NCBI GenBank assembly: GCA_946479535.1
Contig: CAMLGP010000071.1
Span: forward strand, 1 to 8,963
Reading direction: 5' to 3'
Source: an uncultured Bacteroidota bacterium
Lineage (GTDB): Bacteria > Bacteroidota > Bacteroidia > Chitinophagales > Chitinophagaceae
DNA: 8,963 bases
The notes beneath the pieces were generated by a model, which had not been told where the DNA came from, made no database searches, and saw only the letters and a list, made by a program, of their open reading frames with translations. Shown here one piece after another: positions 1 through 7,748 of the stretch; position 1 is the stretch's first letter, and each line of letters begins with the position of its first letter. The position numbers and the translations under genes were made by a program.

Positions 1-25
1 TGGTTCCTGTCTCACCAACCAATTC
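1..25. repeat. Imperfect palindromic repeat, copy 1 (cut by left edge?)
   Basis: This 25-base unit matches bases 35-59 at 22 of 25 positions, with differences at bases 6, 7 and 16. Its ends TGGTT (1-5) and AACCA (17-21) are complementary, and an inner TG/CA pair closes a TCT loop (10-12), so it can form a weak hairpin with two C/C mismatches. It lies beyond the stop codon of the last gene of the block. The window edge hides whether more copies follow to the left. It may be an intergenic REP-like element or part of a terminator; the sequence alone does not decide. Confidence 0.6.
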
Positions 26-34
26 CCCTCGCCT

Positions 35-59
35 TGGTTTGTGTCTCACGAACCAATTC
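35..59. repeat. Imperfect palindromic repeat, copy 2, abutting the methyltransferase stop
   Basis: This is the second copy of the 25-base unit, separated from the first by 9 bases (26-34). It folds better than copy 1: TTGGTT (34-39) pairs with AACCAA (51-56), and GTG (41-43) pairs with CAC (47-49) around a TCT loop. The 40/50 pair is T/G, which is a G·U wobble in plus-strand RNA but an A/C mismatch in minus-strand RNA. The last base of the unit is also the last base of the TAG stop of the methyltransferase gene. There is no T-run after the hairpin on the minus strand, so a classical intrinsic terminator is not obvious. Confidence 0.65.
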
Positions 60-940
60 TAAAATGTATTCTCTCTAATTTTAATCTTCTCCGCCGTTTT
101 CACTCTGTCTCTCACAAAATCTAAATCCTTTATATAAATAGTATTATGCGATCCAAATGTTTCAATAGGAGTCAATTCCCGCTCAAAAGGATTGTACCGG
201 TGGGGGTGATATCCATTCTGCAAAAGCCTTTCATGCAATTTCTTTTCATCATATCCATATTTTTCTCCTGATCCGTTCAGTTCAATGATGATGGCTTTTA
301 GCTTATTGCGGGAGAGCGTATTGGAAGCTCCACTCAGCACATGTGTTTCAAATCCTTCCACATCTATCTTTAGCAATACCGGGTCCTCTTCTTTTTCCAG
401 GATAGTATCCAGTGCATCCACTGGCACCTGTATTGTATCTGTGTCAGTAATAGTTGCCACATGGTTCATTGTATCCAGTGATGTGGTAAAGGAGAGTTCA
501 CCCTTTTCACTTCCCAATGCGATATTATAGGCACGAACATTACTGTTCATCTGATTAATGGCAATATTCCGCTGAAGATGTGCAAAGGTTTGGGGCACCG
601 GCTCTATGGATATAACATTTGCACCAATATGCCCTCCAGCCAGAACTGTATAACTCCCAATATTGGCTCCGATATCAATGAACAGGTCATCTTTACGAAG
701 GAAATGCAATACAAATCCCATATCCGTAAACTCATGCAATCCGCAATACAAATTACCCGTAGCGCCTGTCATGCTCCGCTGGATGATCAGTTTTGTTTTA
801 TCGGTATAGGCATAGATAACGGGATAGGGGTTCAGTCTTGAATTGATCTGCCATTTGGCAAACCGGCCGATAGCATTGAACTTGTTCTTCCTGTTCAACG
901 GATGGCTGGTAATAAATTTCAATAAAGAGATCAGGCTCAT
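59..940 (-). CDS. FkbM-family SAM-dependent methyltransferase
   Basis: The 293-residue product looks like a class I S-adenosylmethionine methyltransferase of the FkbM family, which usually methylates hydroxyls of sugars or small molecules. Motif I reads FIDIGANIGSYTVLAG (about residues 87-102) and forms the SAM-binding glycine loop. The acidic residue after strand 2 is Glu113 in SIEP. The family block LLKIDVEGFETHVLSGA spans about 189-205. The first 85 residues are less conserved and there is no signal peptide, so it should act in the cytoplasm. The ATG at 940 follows the VanZ stop by 10 bases. As the last gene of the polysaccharide block it probably O-methylates a sugar of the repeat unit or the chain end; the acceptor cannot be read from the sequence. 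The gene ends directly against a palindromic repeat. Confidence 0.88.
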   Translation of the reverse strand: MSLISLLKFITSHPLNRKNKFNAIGRFAKWQINSRLNPYPVIYAYTDKTKLIIQRSMTGATGNLYCGLHEFTDMGFVLHFLRKDDLFIDIGANIGSYTVLAGGHIGANVISIEPVPQTFAHLQRNIAINQMNSNVRAYNIALGSEKGELSFTTSLDTMNHVATITDTDTIQVPVDALDTILEKEEDPVLLKIDVEGFETHVLSGASNTLSRNKLKAIIIELNGSGEKYGYDEKKLHERLLQNGYHPHRYNPFERELTPIETFGSHNTIYIKDLDFVRDRVKTAEKIKIRENTF

Positions 941-950
941 GGTCTGTATT

Positions 951-1436
951 TTATCCGGCTACCCGGTAATTAACTGTTTCCCGGCTTCCCCGTAATTGTG
1001 CGATGATATACATCATTATTATTCCAATGGTTGCTCCGAGCGTATTAAACAGGATATCATCAATGTCAGCAACGCCTACATTCATTATAAACTGGATCAG
1101 CTCTACTCCAATACTGGAAATACAGGAAAGGAATAAAAGTCTGCGATAACTTTTAAAGCCCAGAAGAAATAACAGCAGAAAAGGGAAGGGTATAAAGATG
1201 ATAATATTGCCCAGCACATCCTTATAGATCTCCGCCTTTTCCGGACCTGTGAACTGGGACCAGTTCTCCAGGTAATGCATCTTGTTTCGCAAAGGCACTA
1301 AATTGAAATTCCTTACCGGGAACTCTCTCCACCTTCTCCTTGCAAAAAAGAAAACGTAGCATAGTCCCACGGTATAAAAGAAACTTAAACCGGCAAATAT
1401 GAACTTCAACATCCTGTTCTCAATTACTCTTTTCAT
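951..1436 (-). CDS. VanZ-family integral membrane protein
   Basis: This 161-residue membrane protein has about four hydrophobic segments (roughly residues 10-31, 76-92, 98-118 and 130-148). It carries the features of VanZ-like proteins: NFNLVPL (43-49), NIIIFIPF (77-84), then VELIQF (111-116) followed by an acidic DIDDILFNTLG stretch (124-134). VanZ itself gives low-level teicoplanin resistance, but many relatives sit in envelope or polysaccharide loci with no known activity, and nothing here defines its substrate. The ATG at 1436 lies inside the end of the GT2 gene, a 17-base overlap. A second Met at residue 9 (1410-1412) would begin 7 bases after the GT2 stop and is a plausible alternative start. 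The first start keeps a basic stretch (KR) ahead of the first helix, which fits the positive-inside rule. Confidence 0.85.
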   Translation of the reverse strand: MKRVIENRMLKFIFAGLSFFYTVGLCYVFFFARRRWREFPVRNFNLVPLRNKMHYLENWSQFTGPEKAEIYKDVLGNIIIFIPFPFLLLFLLGFKSYRRLLFLSCISSIGVELIQFIMNVGVADIDDILFNTLGATIGIIMMYIIAQLRGSRETVNYRVAG

Positions 1437-2271
1437 CCGCTAGCGTATTTAGGGTACTTTTCTTGATCAGCTCTTTTGTCTTCAGCACAATAAAATATTC
1501 ATAAATGGCTTGCAGTGTTGCGTAGGTAATACCGGCTCCTCCATCCAGAAATGCTCTTCTTCCAAAGATCATATACACCCATTTGATGAATGGCCGGCCA
1601 GGCATTTTATAGAATATGCCTTTCTGATGATAGCGCCGTTCCGTAAAATCCTTACTGAACATTGCTTTCTTCATGGAGAATTGTTTGCCTGTATGCAATT
1701 CATCCATTCGTATCGTGGCTTCCATATCAGCATAACTAAGATGCCGGTTCCACCAGGCGCGGAATCCTTTGCTGAATGGATAATGGTCAAGATATCCGGG
1801 GAGCCTGCTAACGGGTCCATCCGGGATCGATAATGGATTCACAAGTCGTTCATATCTCATTTTATCCGGGCGGAATAAGCGCAGGTAAAAAGGTGATATC
1901 TGCGCGTTACGTAACCATCGGCCATTCCAGGCAAAATCCCTTCGCTGGATTTCATAGGCCACTGCATTTTCGGAAGCTGTATCAAACTGTAGCAGTGCTT
2001 CTCTTAGTTCCGGTGAAATGCGTTCATCTGCATCAATATAAAATACCCAGTTATGTTTGAACGGTATATTGGCCAGTCCCCAGTTCTGGTGGGCAGCCCA
2101 ATTATCAAATTGCCGCTGTGTCACCTTGGCGCTGGCATTCTTTGCAATACTCACTGTATTGTCGCTACTGAATGAATCATATACATGAATATCATCACAC
2201 CAGCTTACTGATTCAAGGCATCCCGGGAGATCCTGCTCTTCATTTTTTGTAAGAATCAATACTGAAACCAT
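1420..2271 (-). CDS. Glycosyltransferase family 2, WaaE/KdtX-like
   Basis: The 283-residue product is a GT-A fold inverting glycosyltransferase. The N-terminus VSVLILTKNEEQDLPGCLES (2-21) is the classic nucleotide-binding start of the WaaE/KdtX-like (beta-1,4-glucosyltransferase) branch of GT2. The metal-binding DXD is in YIDADERIS (78-86, Asp80-Ala-Asp82). Aromatic and basic patches such as WWNRHLSYAD lie further on, and a moderately hydrophobic region near 225-265 may attach it to the inner membrane. It should add one sugar to the lipid-linked repeat unit in the cytoplasm; donor and linkage cannot be assigned. The ATG at 2271 comes 3 bases after the acetyltransferase stop, and its 3' end overlaps the VanZ start, so it is firmly inside the operon. 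Confidence 0.9.
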   Translation of the reverse strand: MVSVLILTKNEEQDLPGCLESVSWCDDIHVYDSFSSDNTVSIAKNASAKVTQRQFDNWAAHQNWGLANIPFKHNWVFYIDADERISPELREALLQFDTASENAVAYEIQRRDFAWNGRWLRNAQISPFYLRLFRPDKMRYERLVNPLSIPDGPVSRLPGYLDHYPFSKGFRAWWNRHLSYADMEATIRMDELHTGKQFSMKKAMFSKDFTERRYHQKGIFYKMPGRPFIKWVYMIFGRRAFLDGGAGITYATLQAIYEYFIVLKTKELIKKSTLNTLADEKSN

Positions 2272-2274
2272 AAC

Positions 2275-2901
2275 CTACTTAACCGAATTAAATTTGTTTT
2301 CATTATTGCCGGATCGCATCACTCTTTCCTTTATTGGCTTGCACGGATGACCTGCGCACACCATCCATGCAGGCATATCTTTCGTTACCACAGAACAGGC
2401 ACCAATAACTGCTCCTTCTTTAATGGTTACACCCGGACTCACAAATACACTCGCTGCCACCCACGCATGGTCTTCTATAGTGATCGGAAAAGTGATAAGC
2501 GGGTGTTCCTTTACCGTATAATCATGAGTGCCGGTACAGATATAGGAGTTCTGCGATATAATAGCCCTGTAACCAATGCTGATCTCACCTTGTGAATAGA
2601 GCGTAACGCCATTGGCAATACCGCACTCATCTCCAAGGCTCAGATTCCACGGCGCCCAGATCTTCACACGCGGATATACATGTACTCCTTTGCCCACCTT
2701 TGCACCAAAGCACTTTAATAAAAAAGCGCGCCAACTGTGAAGGGGTGCCGGAGATGGACGAAACAGCAGGGTACAGGTAATATTCCACAGCACTCTTCCC
2801 ACCCGGTTCTTCAATGAAAATGAAGGGCCAGTGTAGGAATCGATCAGTTGACCGTCATCCGTTGTTATACTTATTTTATTTGTTTTTTCTACTCCGATCA
2901 T
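2275..2901 (-). CDS. WcaF-like hexapeptide-repeat O-acetyltransferase
   Basis: The 208-residue product belongs to the left-handed beta-helix acyltransferases and closely resembles the putative colanic acid acetyltransferase WcaF. Typical blocks are YTGPSFSLKNR (23-33), LHSWRAFLLKCFGAKVGKG (54-72) and HVYPRVKIWAPWNL (74-87). These lead into hexapeptide repeats to about residue 175. The likely catalytic histidine is His126 in TGTHDY, matching the active-site histidine of LacA/maltose acetyltransferase-type enzymes. The C-terminal AGHPCKPIKER fits the common AGxPAK-type end of these trimeric enzymes. It should transfer acetyl from acetyl-CoA to a sugar hydroxyl of the repeat unit in the cytoplasm. 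The ATG at 2901 lies 17 bases after the preceding GT4 stop in AT-rich DNA with no Shine-Dalgarno sequence; no other start is better placed. Confidence 0.92.
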   Translation of the reverse strand: MIGVEKTNKISITTDDGQLIDSYTGPSFSLKNRVGRVLWNITCTLLFRPSPAPLHSWRAFLLKCFGAKVGKGVHVYPRVKIWAPWNLSLGDECGIANGVTLYSQGEISIGYRAIISQNSYICTGTHDYTVKEHPLITFPITIEDHAWVAASVFVSPGVTIKEGAVIGACSVVTKDMPAWMVCAGHPCKPIKERVMRSGNNENKFNSVK

Positions 2902-2918
2902 CTGTTATGAGAAAATAT

Positions 2919-4088
2919 TTACACATATACGAATGCTGGTTTGGCTACCTTGCCTGAAACCCAATTATATAATTCCGTCATTTCATTGGCTACCCTCGTC
3001 CATGAAAATCGATCCTTCACCAGCTCATATCCTTCACTCCCCATTGCCTTTCTTGCGTTTTCAGGAAGAGCTATTAATTTTTTTATTCCTGCTGCTATAC
3101 TCTCTGGTGAGGTATCAATTTTGATAGCGGCGTTTTTCACAAAACCTTCCGGAAGATTGCAATAAGGTGTGATCAGCGTTGGTAAATGGTGGGACCAGGC
3201 TTCCAGGACAGACATGGGAAGTCCTTCACTAAAGGAAGGCAGTATATATGCATCAGCCTCTTTTAATACAGCCTGTTTTGCTGCCCCAAATTGCCCACCA
3301 ATGAAAGAAGCGCTTGTTTCAATCTCCAGGCTTTTCCTCTTCGCCAGTAGTTGCTGCATATACTCCGTGTCCTTTGTTTCACCTGCAATCACCAGTTGCC
3401 AGTTATCATAATCAGGTTTCAGGAGTGCCCAGGCTTCCAGCAGGTTATCCAGACCTTTCTTTTGATGTATTCTGGCAAGGAATAAAAGCTTTTTGATTGA
3501 TCTCCCATTGGTCTTTTTATTTACTGAATGGTTTCCATTCAGCGGCAGGTCCATTCCATTAGGTATTATGGCGATGGGGTTCTTTAATCCAATTGCACGG
3601 ATGGCATCATGTTCTTCTTTGCAAAGGGCATGAATGCAATTGGCATGCTCCAGGTGCTTCTGCTCATACAGGCGGAGCACAATATTTTTCTTCAGGTCTT
3701 TCCAGAAAGACTGTTTCAGTTGCCACCTGTCCAGCATCCCATGTGGTGATACGATATAGGGCGTTCCTGTTTTATGGTTGTATTTCTTGTTGGCGTAAGA
3801 CAGGTACATCCAGAGCGATTGTGTATGTACGATATCAGGTTTAATGGATTCGATCTTTTCATAGATATTAGGAGAAAAACCTACTTTCCGGGACCCCTTC
3901 ACGGTATAACTATGAACAGGCAGAGGAGAGTAGTACTGTTTGTCTTCTTCGGAATATTCATCATCATACATTAAATATTCTACATCCAGTTGGTTGTTCT
4001 CATGCAGTCGCTGCCCCATCATTCTGGCCGTGTCAAACACTCCGCCTGAATTTCTTGAATTAGATCCACCCAGTATCAAAACTTTCAT
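2919..4088 (-). CDS. Glycosyltransferase family 4 (GT-B), third of three
   Basis: The 389-residue product is a retaining GT-B glycosyltransferase. The N-terminal acceptor domain begins KVLILGGSN and keeps a glycine pair (residues 15-16, SGGVFDTARMM). SPHGMLDRW (114-122) carries a histidine typical of this GT4 branch, and IPNGMD (175-180) marks the domain boundary. The C-terminal donor domain starts LLFLARIHQKKGLDNLLEAW (201-220), and the EX7E signature is SEGLPMSVLEA (Glu288 and Glu296). There is no signal peptide, so it acts at the cytoplasmic face. The ATG at 4088 overlaps the previous stop by 4 bases (ATGA), pointing to translational coupling. The next gene is the acetyltransferase. Donor sugar and linkage are unknown. 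Confidence 0.92.
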   Translation of the reverse strand: MKVLILGGSNSRNSGGVFDTARMMGQRLHENNQLDVEYLMYDDEYSEEDKQYYSPLPVHSYTVKGSRKVGFSPNIYEKIESIKPDIVHTQSLWMYLSYANKKYNHKTGTPYIVSPHGMLDRWQLKQSFWKDLKKNIVLRLYEQKHLEHANCIHALCKEEHDAIRAIGLKNPIAIIPNGMDLPLNGNHSVNKKTNGRSIKKLLFLARIHQKKGLDNLLEAWALLKPDYDNWQLVIAGETKDTEYMQQLLAKRKSLEIETSASFIGGQFGAAKQAVLKEADAYILPSFSEGLPMSVLEAWSHHLPTLITPYCNLPEGFVKNAAIKIDTSPESIAAGIKKLIALPENARKAMGSEGYELVKDRFSWTRVANEMTELYNWVSGKVAKPAFVYV

Positions 4089-5155
4089 ATCCCGCTCTGC
4101 TTTTGGGGTTCACAAATATTTTCATACACATAATCAGCCCATTTATCTGTTGTCCAGAGGGATCCCAGCAACCGGCTGGTGGCTGACATTTCCTCGATTG
4201 CTTTTTGCGACTTGCCACTCATTTTCTTCATGGCTCTTATTATAGAGTCCTTATCTGCATGAATGATATATCCATTCTGGCCATCTCTTACAAATTGAGT
4301 GGATGCACCGCAGGCATGGGTACAAATAATGGATAAACCGCCAATGGCGGCTTCATGTATCACCAGTGCCCAGGGTTCAAATACACTGGGAAGGATGAGG
4401 CAGGTAGCTTCAGATAATACAGCCGGAAGATCACCTGGCTGCACAAATTCTTTTACTATCACTCCTTCTACATTTTCAAATAAGGATCTTAATCTTCCTT
4501 TTCCAACAATGATCAGGTCCCAGGGATCCTTTGTGGTATTGCGATATTCTTTGTAAGCTTCTACCAGGTAATCCACCCCTTTCTCAGGTACCAGTCTCCC
4601 CACGAAAATGAATTTATTGGAACTCGCAGCTGGTTTCACTTCCCTGAATCGGTCAGTGAATGCGCAGTAATATCCCTGCAATGGATTATCGTATCCCAGT
4701 TTTTTGGCAAAATGCACCTGTCTGTCGCCAGGCACAAAGAAATTATGAATGGCAGGTTTCAGAAAGAAAGGAGATGATAACACGCCCAGCCATTGTTTGG
4801 GTGTGGATCGCCACTGATTATCAAAAGTGGAGATCACCTTAATGCCTTTACTCTTGCTCTTTCTGGCAACAGACATATAAAAAGGATAATTCCAGGAGGC
4901 CATCATGATCAGATCAGGATTGAGCTCCATGCAGAAATTAAAAAGCTCCTTTTCCTGTTCCTTTTGATAGATCATCACCGTTTTGAAAAAACTCAGATCA
5001 AACTGTTTGTAAGGCGCATCATTTTCCCCCGGCTGGAATATGATATGGAGCTCAACATCTTTCTTCTCCGCCAGTTTACGCAAACAGGCTACTGTATAGT
5101 CTGCCAGCGGCGACCATAAAAAAAGTACTCTTGTTATGGGATTTGCTTTTTTCAT
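4085..5155 (-). CDS. Glycosyltransferase family 4 (GT-B), second of three
   Basis: The 356-residue product is a GT-B glycosyltransferase whose C-terminal half is clearly GT4: FIFVGRLVPEKGVDYLVEAY (182-201) opens the donor domain, and the EX7E motif is FEPWALVIHEAA (Glu260 and Glu268), followed by a glycine-rich stretch and DGQNGYII. The N-terminal acceptor domain is less typical. It starts VLFLWSPLADYTVACL (10-25) without an obvious glycine-rich loop and includes STFDNQWRSTPKQWLG (109-124), so it may serve an unusual acceptor. Both ends overlap their neighbours by 4 bases (ATGA at 5152-5155 and 4085-4088). It probably adds one sugar of the repeat unit. The GT4 assignment is firm; specificity is not visible. 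Confidence 0.9.
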   Translation of the reverse strand: MKKANPITRVLFLWSPLADYTVACLRKLAEKKDVELHIIFQPGENDAPYKQFDLSFFKTVMIYQKEQEKELFNFCMELNPDLIMMASWNYPFYMSVARKSKSKGIKVISTFDNQWRSTPKQWLGVLSSPFFLKPAIHNFFVPGDRQVHFAKKLGYDNPLQGYYCAFTDRFREVKPAASSNKFIFVGRLVPEKGVDYLVEAYKEYRNTTKDPWDLIIVGKGRLRSLFENVEGVIVKEFVQPGDLPAVLSEATCLILPSVFEPWALVIHEAAIGGLSIICTHACGASTQFVRDGQNGYIIHADKDSIIRAMKKMSGKSQKAIEEMSATSRLLGSLWTTDKWADYVYENICEPQKQSGI

Positions 5156-6345
5156 ACCCTGCTCAATTCTTTTACTCTTGTTGATCCGTTCAATAATGGC
5201 TTTATTATTCTTTCCAGCTTTAATACAGCACGTTCCCAGCTGCCATAAGCGTGCGCGGTTTTAAGGGCCTCATAACTCATACAGCGAAGCAGCGTATTGT
5301 CATCTGCCATCTGCTGCAGTTTGTCTGCAAGCTCTTTTGCATTACCAGGTGCAACAATAAATCCCTGCTGCCCATCCCTGATAATATCATCACCTCCCGT
5401 ATTGGTGGTAATGATAATGGGAACGCCAAATGATAAGGCTTCCAGTTGTACCAGGGCCAGCCCTTCTTCCAGGCTCGGCAAAACAAATACACTGGCTTTT
5501 CTATATTGTTCTTTTAATTCTTCTCCTTTCAGTGTGCCGGTAAATACAACTCCTTCAGGAAAAACTGTTTTTTCCAAACCGGTTACTCCTGCTTTCGGTC
5601 CAACAATGACAAACTCCTTCTTCGGATGCTTTAATTGCCGGAATGCTTCCACCGCATAGCGTAACCCTTTGCGAAAATTCAGCTGGCCTACATAGAGCAT
5701 CCGGAATGTTCCACTGTTGTCTTCTTTTCTGGGTTCATCCAGAGAGGCCATGGGCGTAAAGCCGAAATTAACCTTGAGTAATCTTGCAGGATCAAATCCT
5801 TTTTCTAAAAATGAGTTCAGTACAAAACTGGAAGGACAAAGAATATAATCGGCTACTTCGTAGGCCTTCAGTCTTTTTTCATGATCGGGTATCTTTTCAG
5901 TATATCGTCCCATTCCCAGTTTATTGTACTCTTCTTTCATGATGGAATGCTGGTTGTCTACATGACTATTCACTTCTTCCATAATGCAAAGGGTTCTTGC
6001 GCCTTCTTTTTTTAAACGCTGTGTTGTTGAATACCCTTCAGTGCGGTAGAATATAAATGCATCTGATTCCCTGGCGCTTTTGTAAGAAGCTTTATCCAGG
6101 CTCAGGTTGGTGAGATGATTGAACTGCGTACTTAAAAAACCACCGGCGTTGAATTTCAGACTGGCCAGATAGAGATTTTGAAAGAAATCATGCCGCTTCA
6201 ATTTATCTCCGATAGATGGAAGCGAGGCACGCGGACTGAACCTGCTGAATCCTGAAATAAAGGCATGCAGGTGACCTGCGCGGTGCATAGCTTCCGCGTA
6301 AGGGTAATGGTGTGCACGATTGGGTGCTGTATAGGTTATTTTCAT
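5152..6345 (-). CDS. Glycosyltransferase family 4 (GT-B), first of three
   Basis: The 397-residue product is another GT-B enzyme. The N-terminal domain starts MKITYTAPNRAHHYPYAEAM and contains MEEVNSHVDNQ (122-132). Around 164-178 is VADYILCPSSFVLNS, a common GT4 linker in which the protein is judged 'seen' at the acceptor side. The donor domain opens MLYVGQLNFRKGLRYAVEAF (216-235), and the EX7E motif is LEEGLALVQLEA (Glu294 and Glu302), followed by GVPIIITTNTGG and DGQQGFIV. It is a cytoplasmic enzyme by appearance. The ATG at 6345 overlaps the polymerase stop by 4 bases, and its own stop overlaps the next start in the same way. As the glycosyltransferase closest to the flippase and polymerase it may act at any step; order in the operon does not prove order in assembly. 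Confidence 0.91.
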   Translation of the reverse strand: MKITYTAPNRAHHYPYAEAMHRAGHLHAFISGFSRFSPRASLPSIGDKLKRHDFFQNLYLASLKFNAGGFLSTQFNHLTNLSLDKASYKSARESDAFIFYRTEGYSTTQRLKKEGARTLCIMEEVNSHVDNQHSIMKEEYNKLGMGRYTEKIPDHEKRLKAYEVADYILCPSSFVLNSFLEKGFDPARLLKVNFGFTPMASLDEPRKEDNSGTFRMLYVGQLNFRKGLRYAVEAFRQLKHPKKEFVIVGPKAGVTGLEKTVFPEGVVFTGTLKGEELKEQYRKASVFVLPSLEEGLALVQLEALSFGVPIIITTNTGGDDIIRDGQQGFIVAPGNAKELADKLQQMADDNTLLRCMSYEALKTAHAYGSWERAVLKLERIIKPLLNGSTRVKELSRV

Positions 6346-7748
6346 CTGGTTCGCAGCAGTTTAATGATTTTCAAAAAGAGCAATAACAACACAACAGGAT
6401 ATAAGAAGGAGATCAATGCAAAAAATGCACGATATCCCCAGAATGCCAGGAATATCACAATGCCAAGAATTCCCACCGTCAATGGATTTCGTTTGCGTAC
6501 ATAATAAATGATCCCATCGAAATACAGTAAGAACAATGCAAACGTCAATGCGTATATCAGCAAGCCCCAAAAGCCTCCCGATTTATAGGCATCGCCTACA
6601 ATGGAAAACGACAGGCTGGTGGTACCCATGGTCAAAGGCCCGGATAACACAAAGGAGGACTGGTGCGTAATGTCCTGTGCTCCGTTTAGTATGGGTTTAC
6701 CGGGCCAGATTGATCGTGGGATGGGGTTTACCAGTACAGCGAAAAAATCATTGAATCCTTCATAAGCATACTTATCAGGATAGCTCTTTACCATCAGGCA
6801 GAAGAGATACATATTATTATCTCGTTGTGATTCCGTGGGGTCAAACGTGGTAACGGATTTTAATCCCTGCATCTTCGCGGCTTTTGCGGGATCAGCTAAA
6901 ACTTCCAAAAGATTGCCTCTAAAGCGTACCTGTAATTCCATAATGCCGATCAGTAAGATCATCAACGCCGAAGCTATTACCCAGAATTTCACTCCGCGGT
7001 GCCAGTTATAATAAATAAAAAAGAACAGAGCGGGAGCCGCTACAAATACCATCGTTCCTCGTGATCCACTAAGGAAGAATACAAAAATGACAAGTAGTCC
7101 CAGCAACAGGCATAGCCAGGCCAATGGTTTATGTGTTCTTTTACCTGCAATAAATGCAATACAGCCAAACAGTGGAGTTAATTGCCAGATCCAGGTTAAT
7201 GGTAACATGTAAGAACTGGAACTGCCAACTGAATCACGGATCAATAAACCGCTGCTGCTTTCCAGGCGGCCTGCTGTCATGGCAGTCCATAAAACACTGG
7301 CTGAACCATAATAGAAATAAAAGAATACCAGTGGCAGAATAAATACAAGGAGGGTTGAGCGGATATAGAACCTGGGACTTAGATGCAGATGGTTCAAAAA
7401 AGAAAATGATCTTTTAGAGAGGGCATTTCCTTTGTTCCATCCTAAAACATAAATGAAGTTTACCAGGAACTGAAATACTGCAATCCAGAAATAACCAAGG
7501 ACCCGGTACTGTGGCTGTGAATAAGTGTAAGCGTCATACCCTGGCAATAAAGATTCCAGGTAAAGAAACCAGATCGGTGCAATATTCACTACACTGATGC
7601 CACTGAACAATACCGTAAACTTTTTCTTTTGTATGGCGAAGATAACGGGGAATAAAGCTACCACCACCGCAAGTATTCCGCATAGGATAGCCCCCGGGTT
7701 AGAAACGTCTATAAAGGAATAGATAGCCAGGAATAAAACCAGTGCCAC
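6342..7748 (-). CDS. Repeat-unit polymerase, Wzy/O-antigen polymerase-like
   Basis: From the GTG at 7748 the product has 468 residues and about 11-12 hydrophobic segments. It has a larger soluble loop (about residues 272-390) holding NPIPRSIWPGKP (341-352), a motif seen often in O-antigen/EPS polymerases, and SGSRG (227-231) after a membrane segment. Such proteins join lipid-linked repeat units in the periplasm. Placement next to the flippase supports this role. The GTG is the first conventional start in the frame, but it cuts into the first membrane helix, has no ribosome site and leaves a 113-base gap unlike any other junction here. The frame is open for 39 more codons to 7865, and a longer protein of about 507 residues is likely (see separate entry). 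Its stop overlaps the next ATG by 4 bases. Confidence 0.85.
   Translation of the reverse strand: MALVLFLAIYSFIDVSNPGAILCGILAVVVALFPVIFAIQKKKFTVLFSGISVVNIAPIWFLYLESLLPGYDAYTYSQPQYRVLGYFWIAVFQFLVNFIYVLGWNKGNALSKRSFSFLNHLHLSPRFYIRSTLLVFILPLVFFYFYYGSASVLWTAMTAGRLESSSGLLIRDSVGSSSSYMLPLTWIWQLTPLFGCIAFIAGKRTHKPLAWLCLLLGLLVIFVFFLSGSRGTMVFVAAPALFFFIYYNWHRGVKFWVIASALMILLIGIMELQVRFRGNLLEVLADPAKAAKMQGLKSVTTFDPTESQRDNNMYLFCLMVKSYPDKYAYEGFNDFFAVLVNPIPRSIWPGKPILNGAQDITHQSSFVLSGPLTMGTTSLSFSIVGDAYKSGGFWGLLIYALTFALFLLYFDGIIYYVRKRNPLTVGILGIVIFLAFWGYRAFFALISFLYPVVLLLLFLKIIKLLRTR

Noticed and set aside
1..59. Possible CRISPR array
   Set aside because: The interval between the two repeats is only 9 bases, far shorter than a spacer, and only two copies are visible. 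No cas gene is present.
285..841. Plus-strand open frames over the methyltransferase gene
   Set aside because: They lie opposite a gene with clear family motifs, have low-complexity Ser/Thr-rich or odd translations, and show no recognisable domain.
3940..4245. Plus-strand open frame of 101 codons across the junction of two GT4 genes
   Set aside because: It overlaps two well-supported minus-strand genes and their ATGA junction, and its translation shows no motif.
5277..5659. Overlapping open frames on both strands within the first GT4 gene
   Set aside because: They are shadows of the GT4 donor domain, where the real frame carries the EX7E motif.
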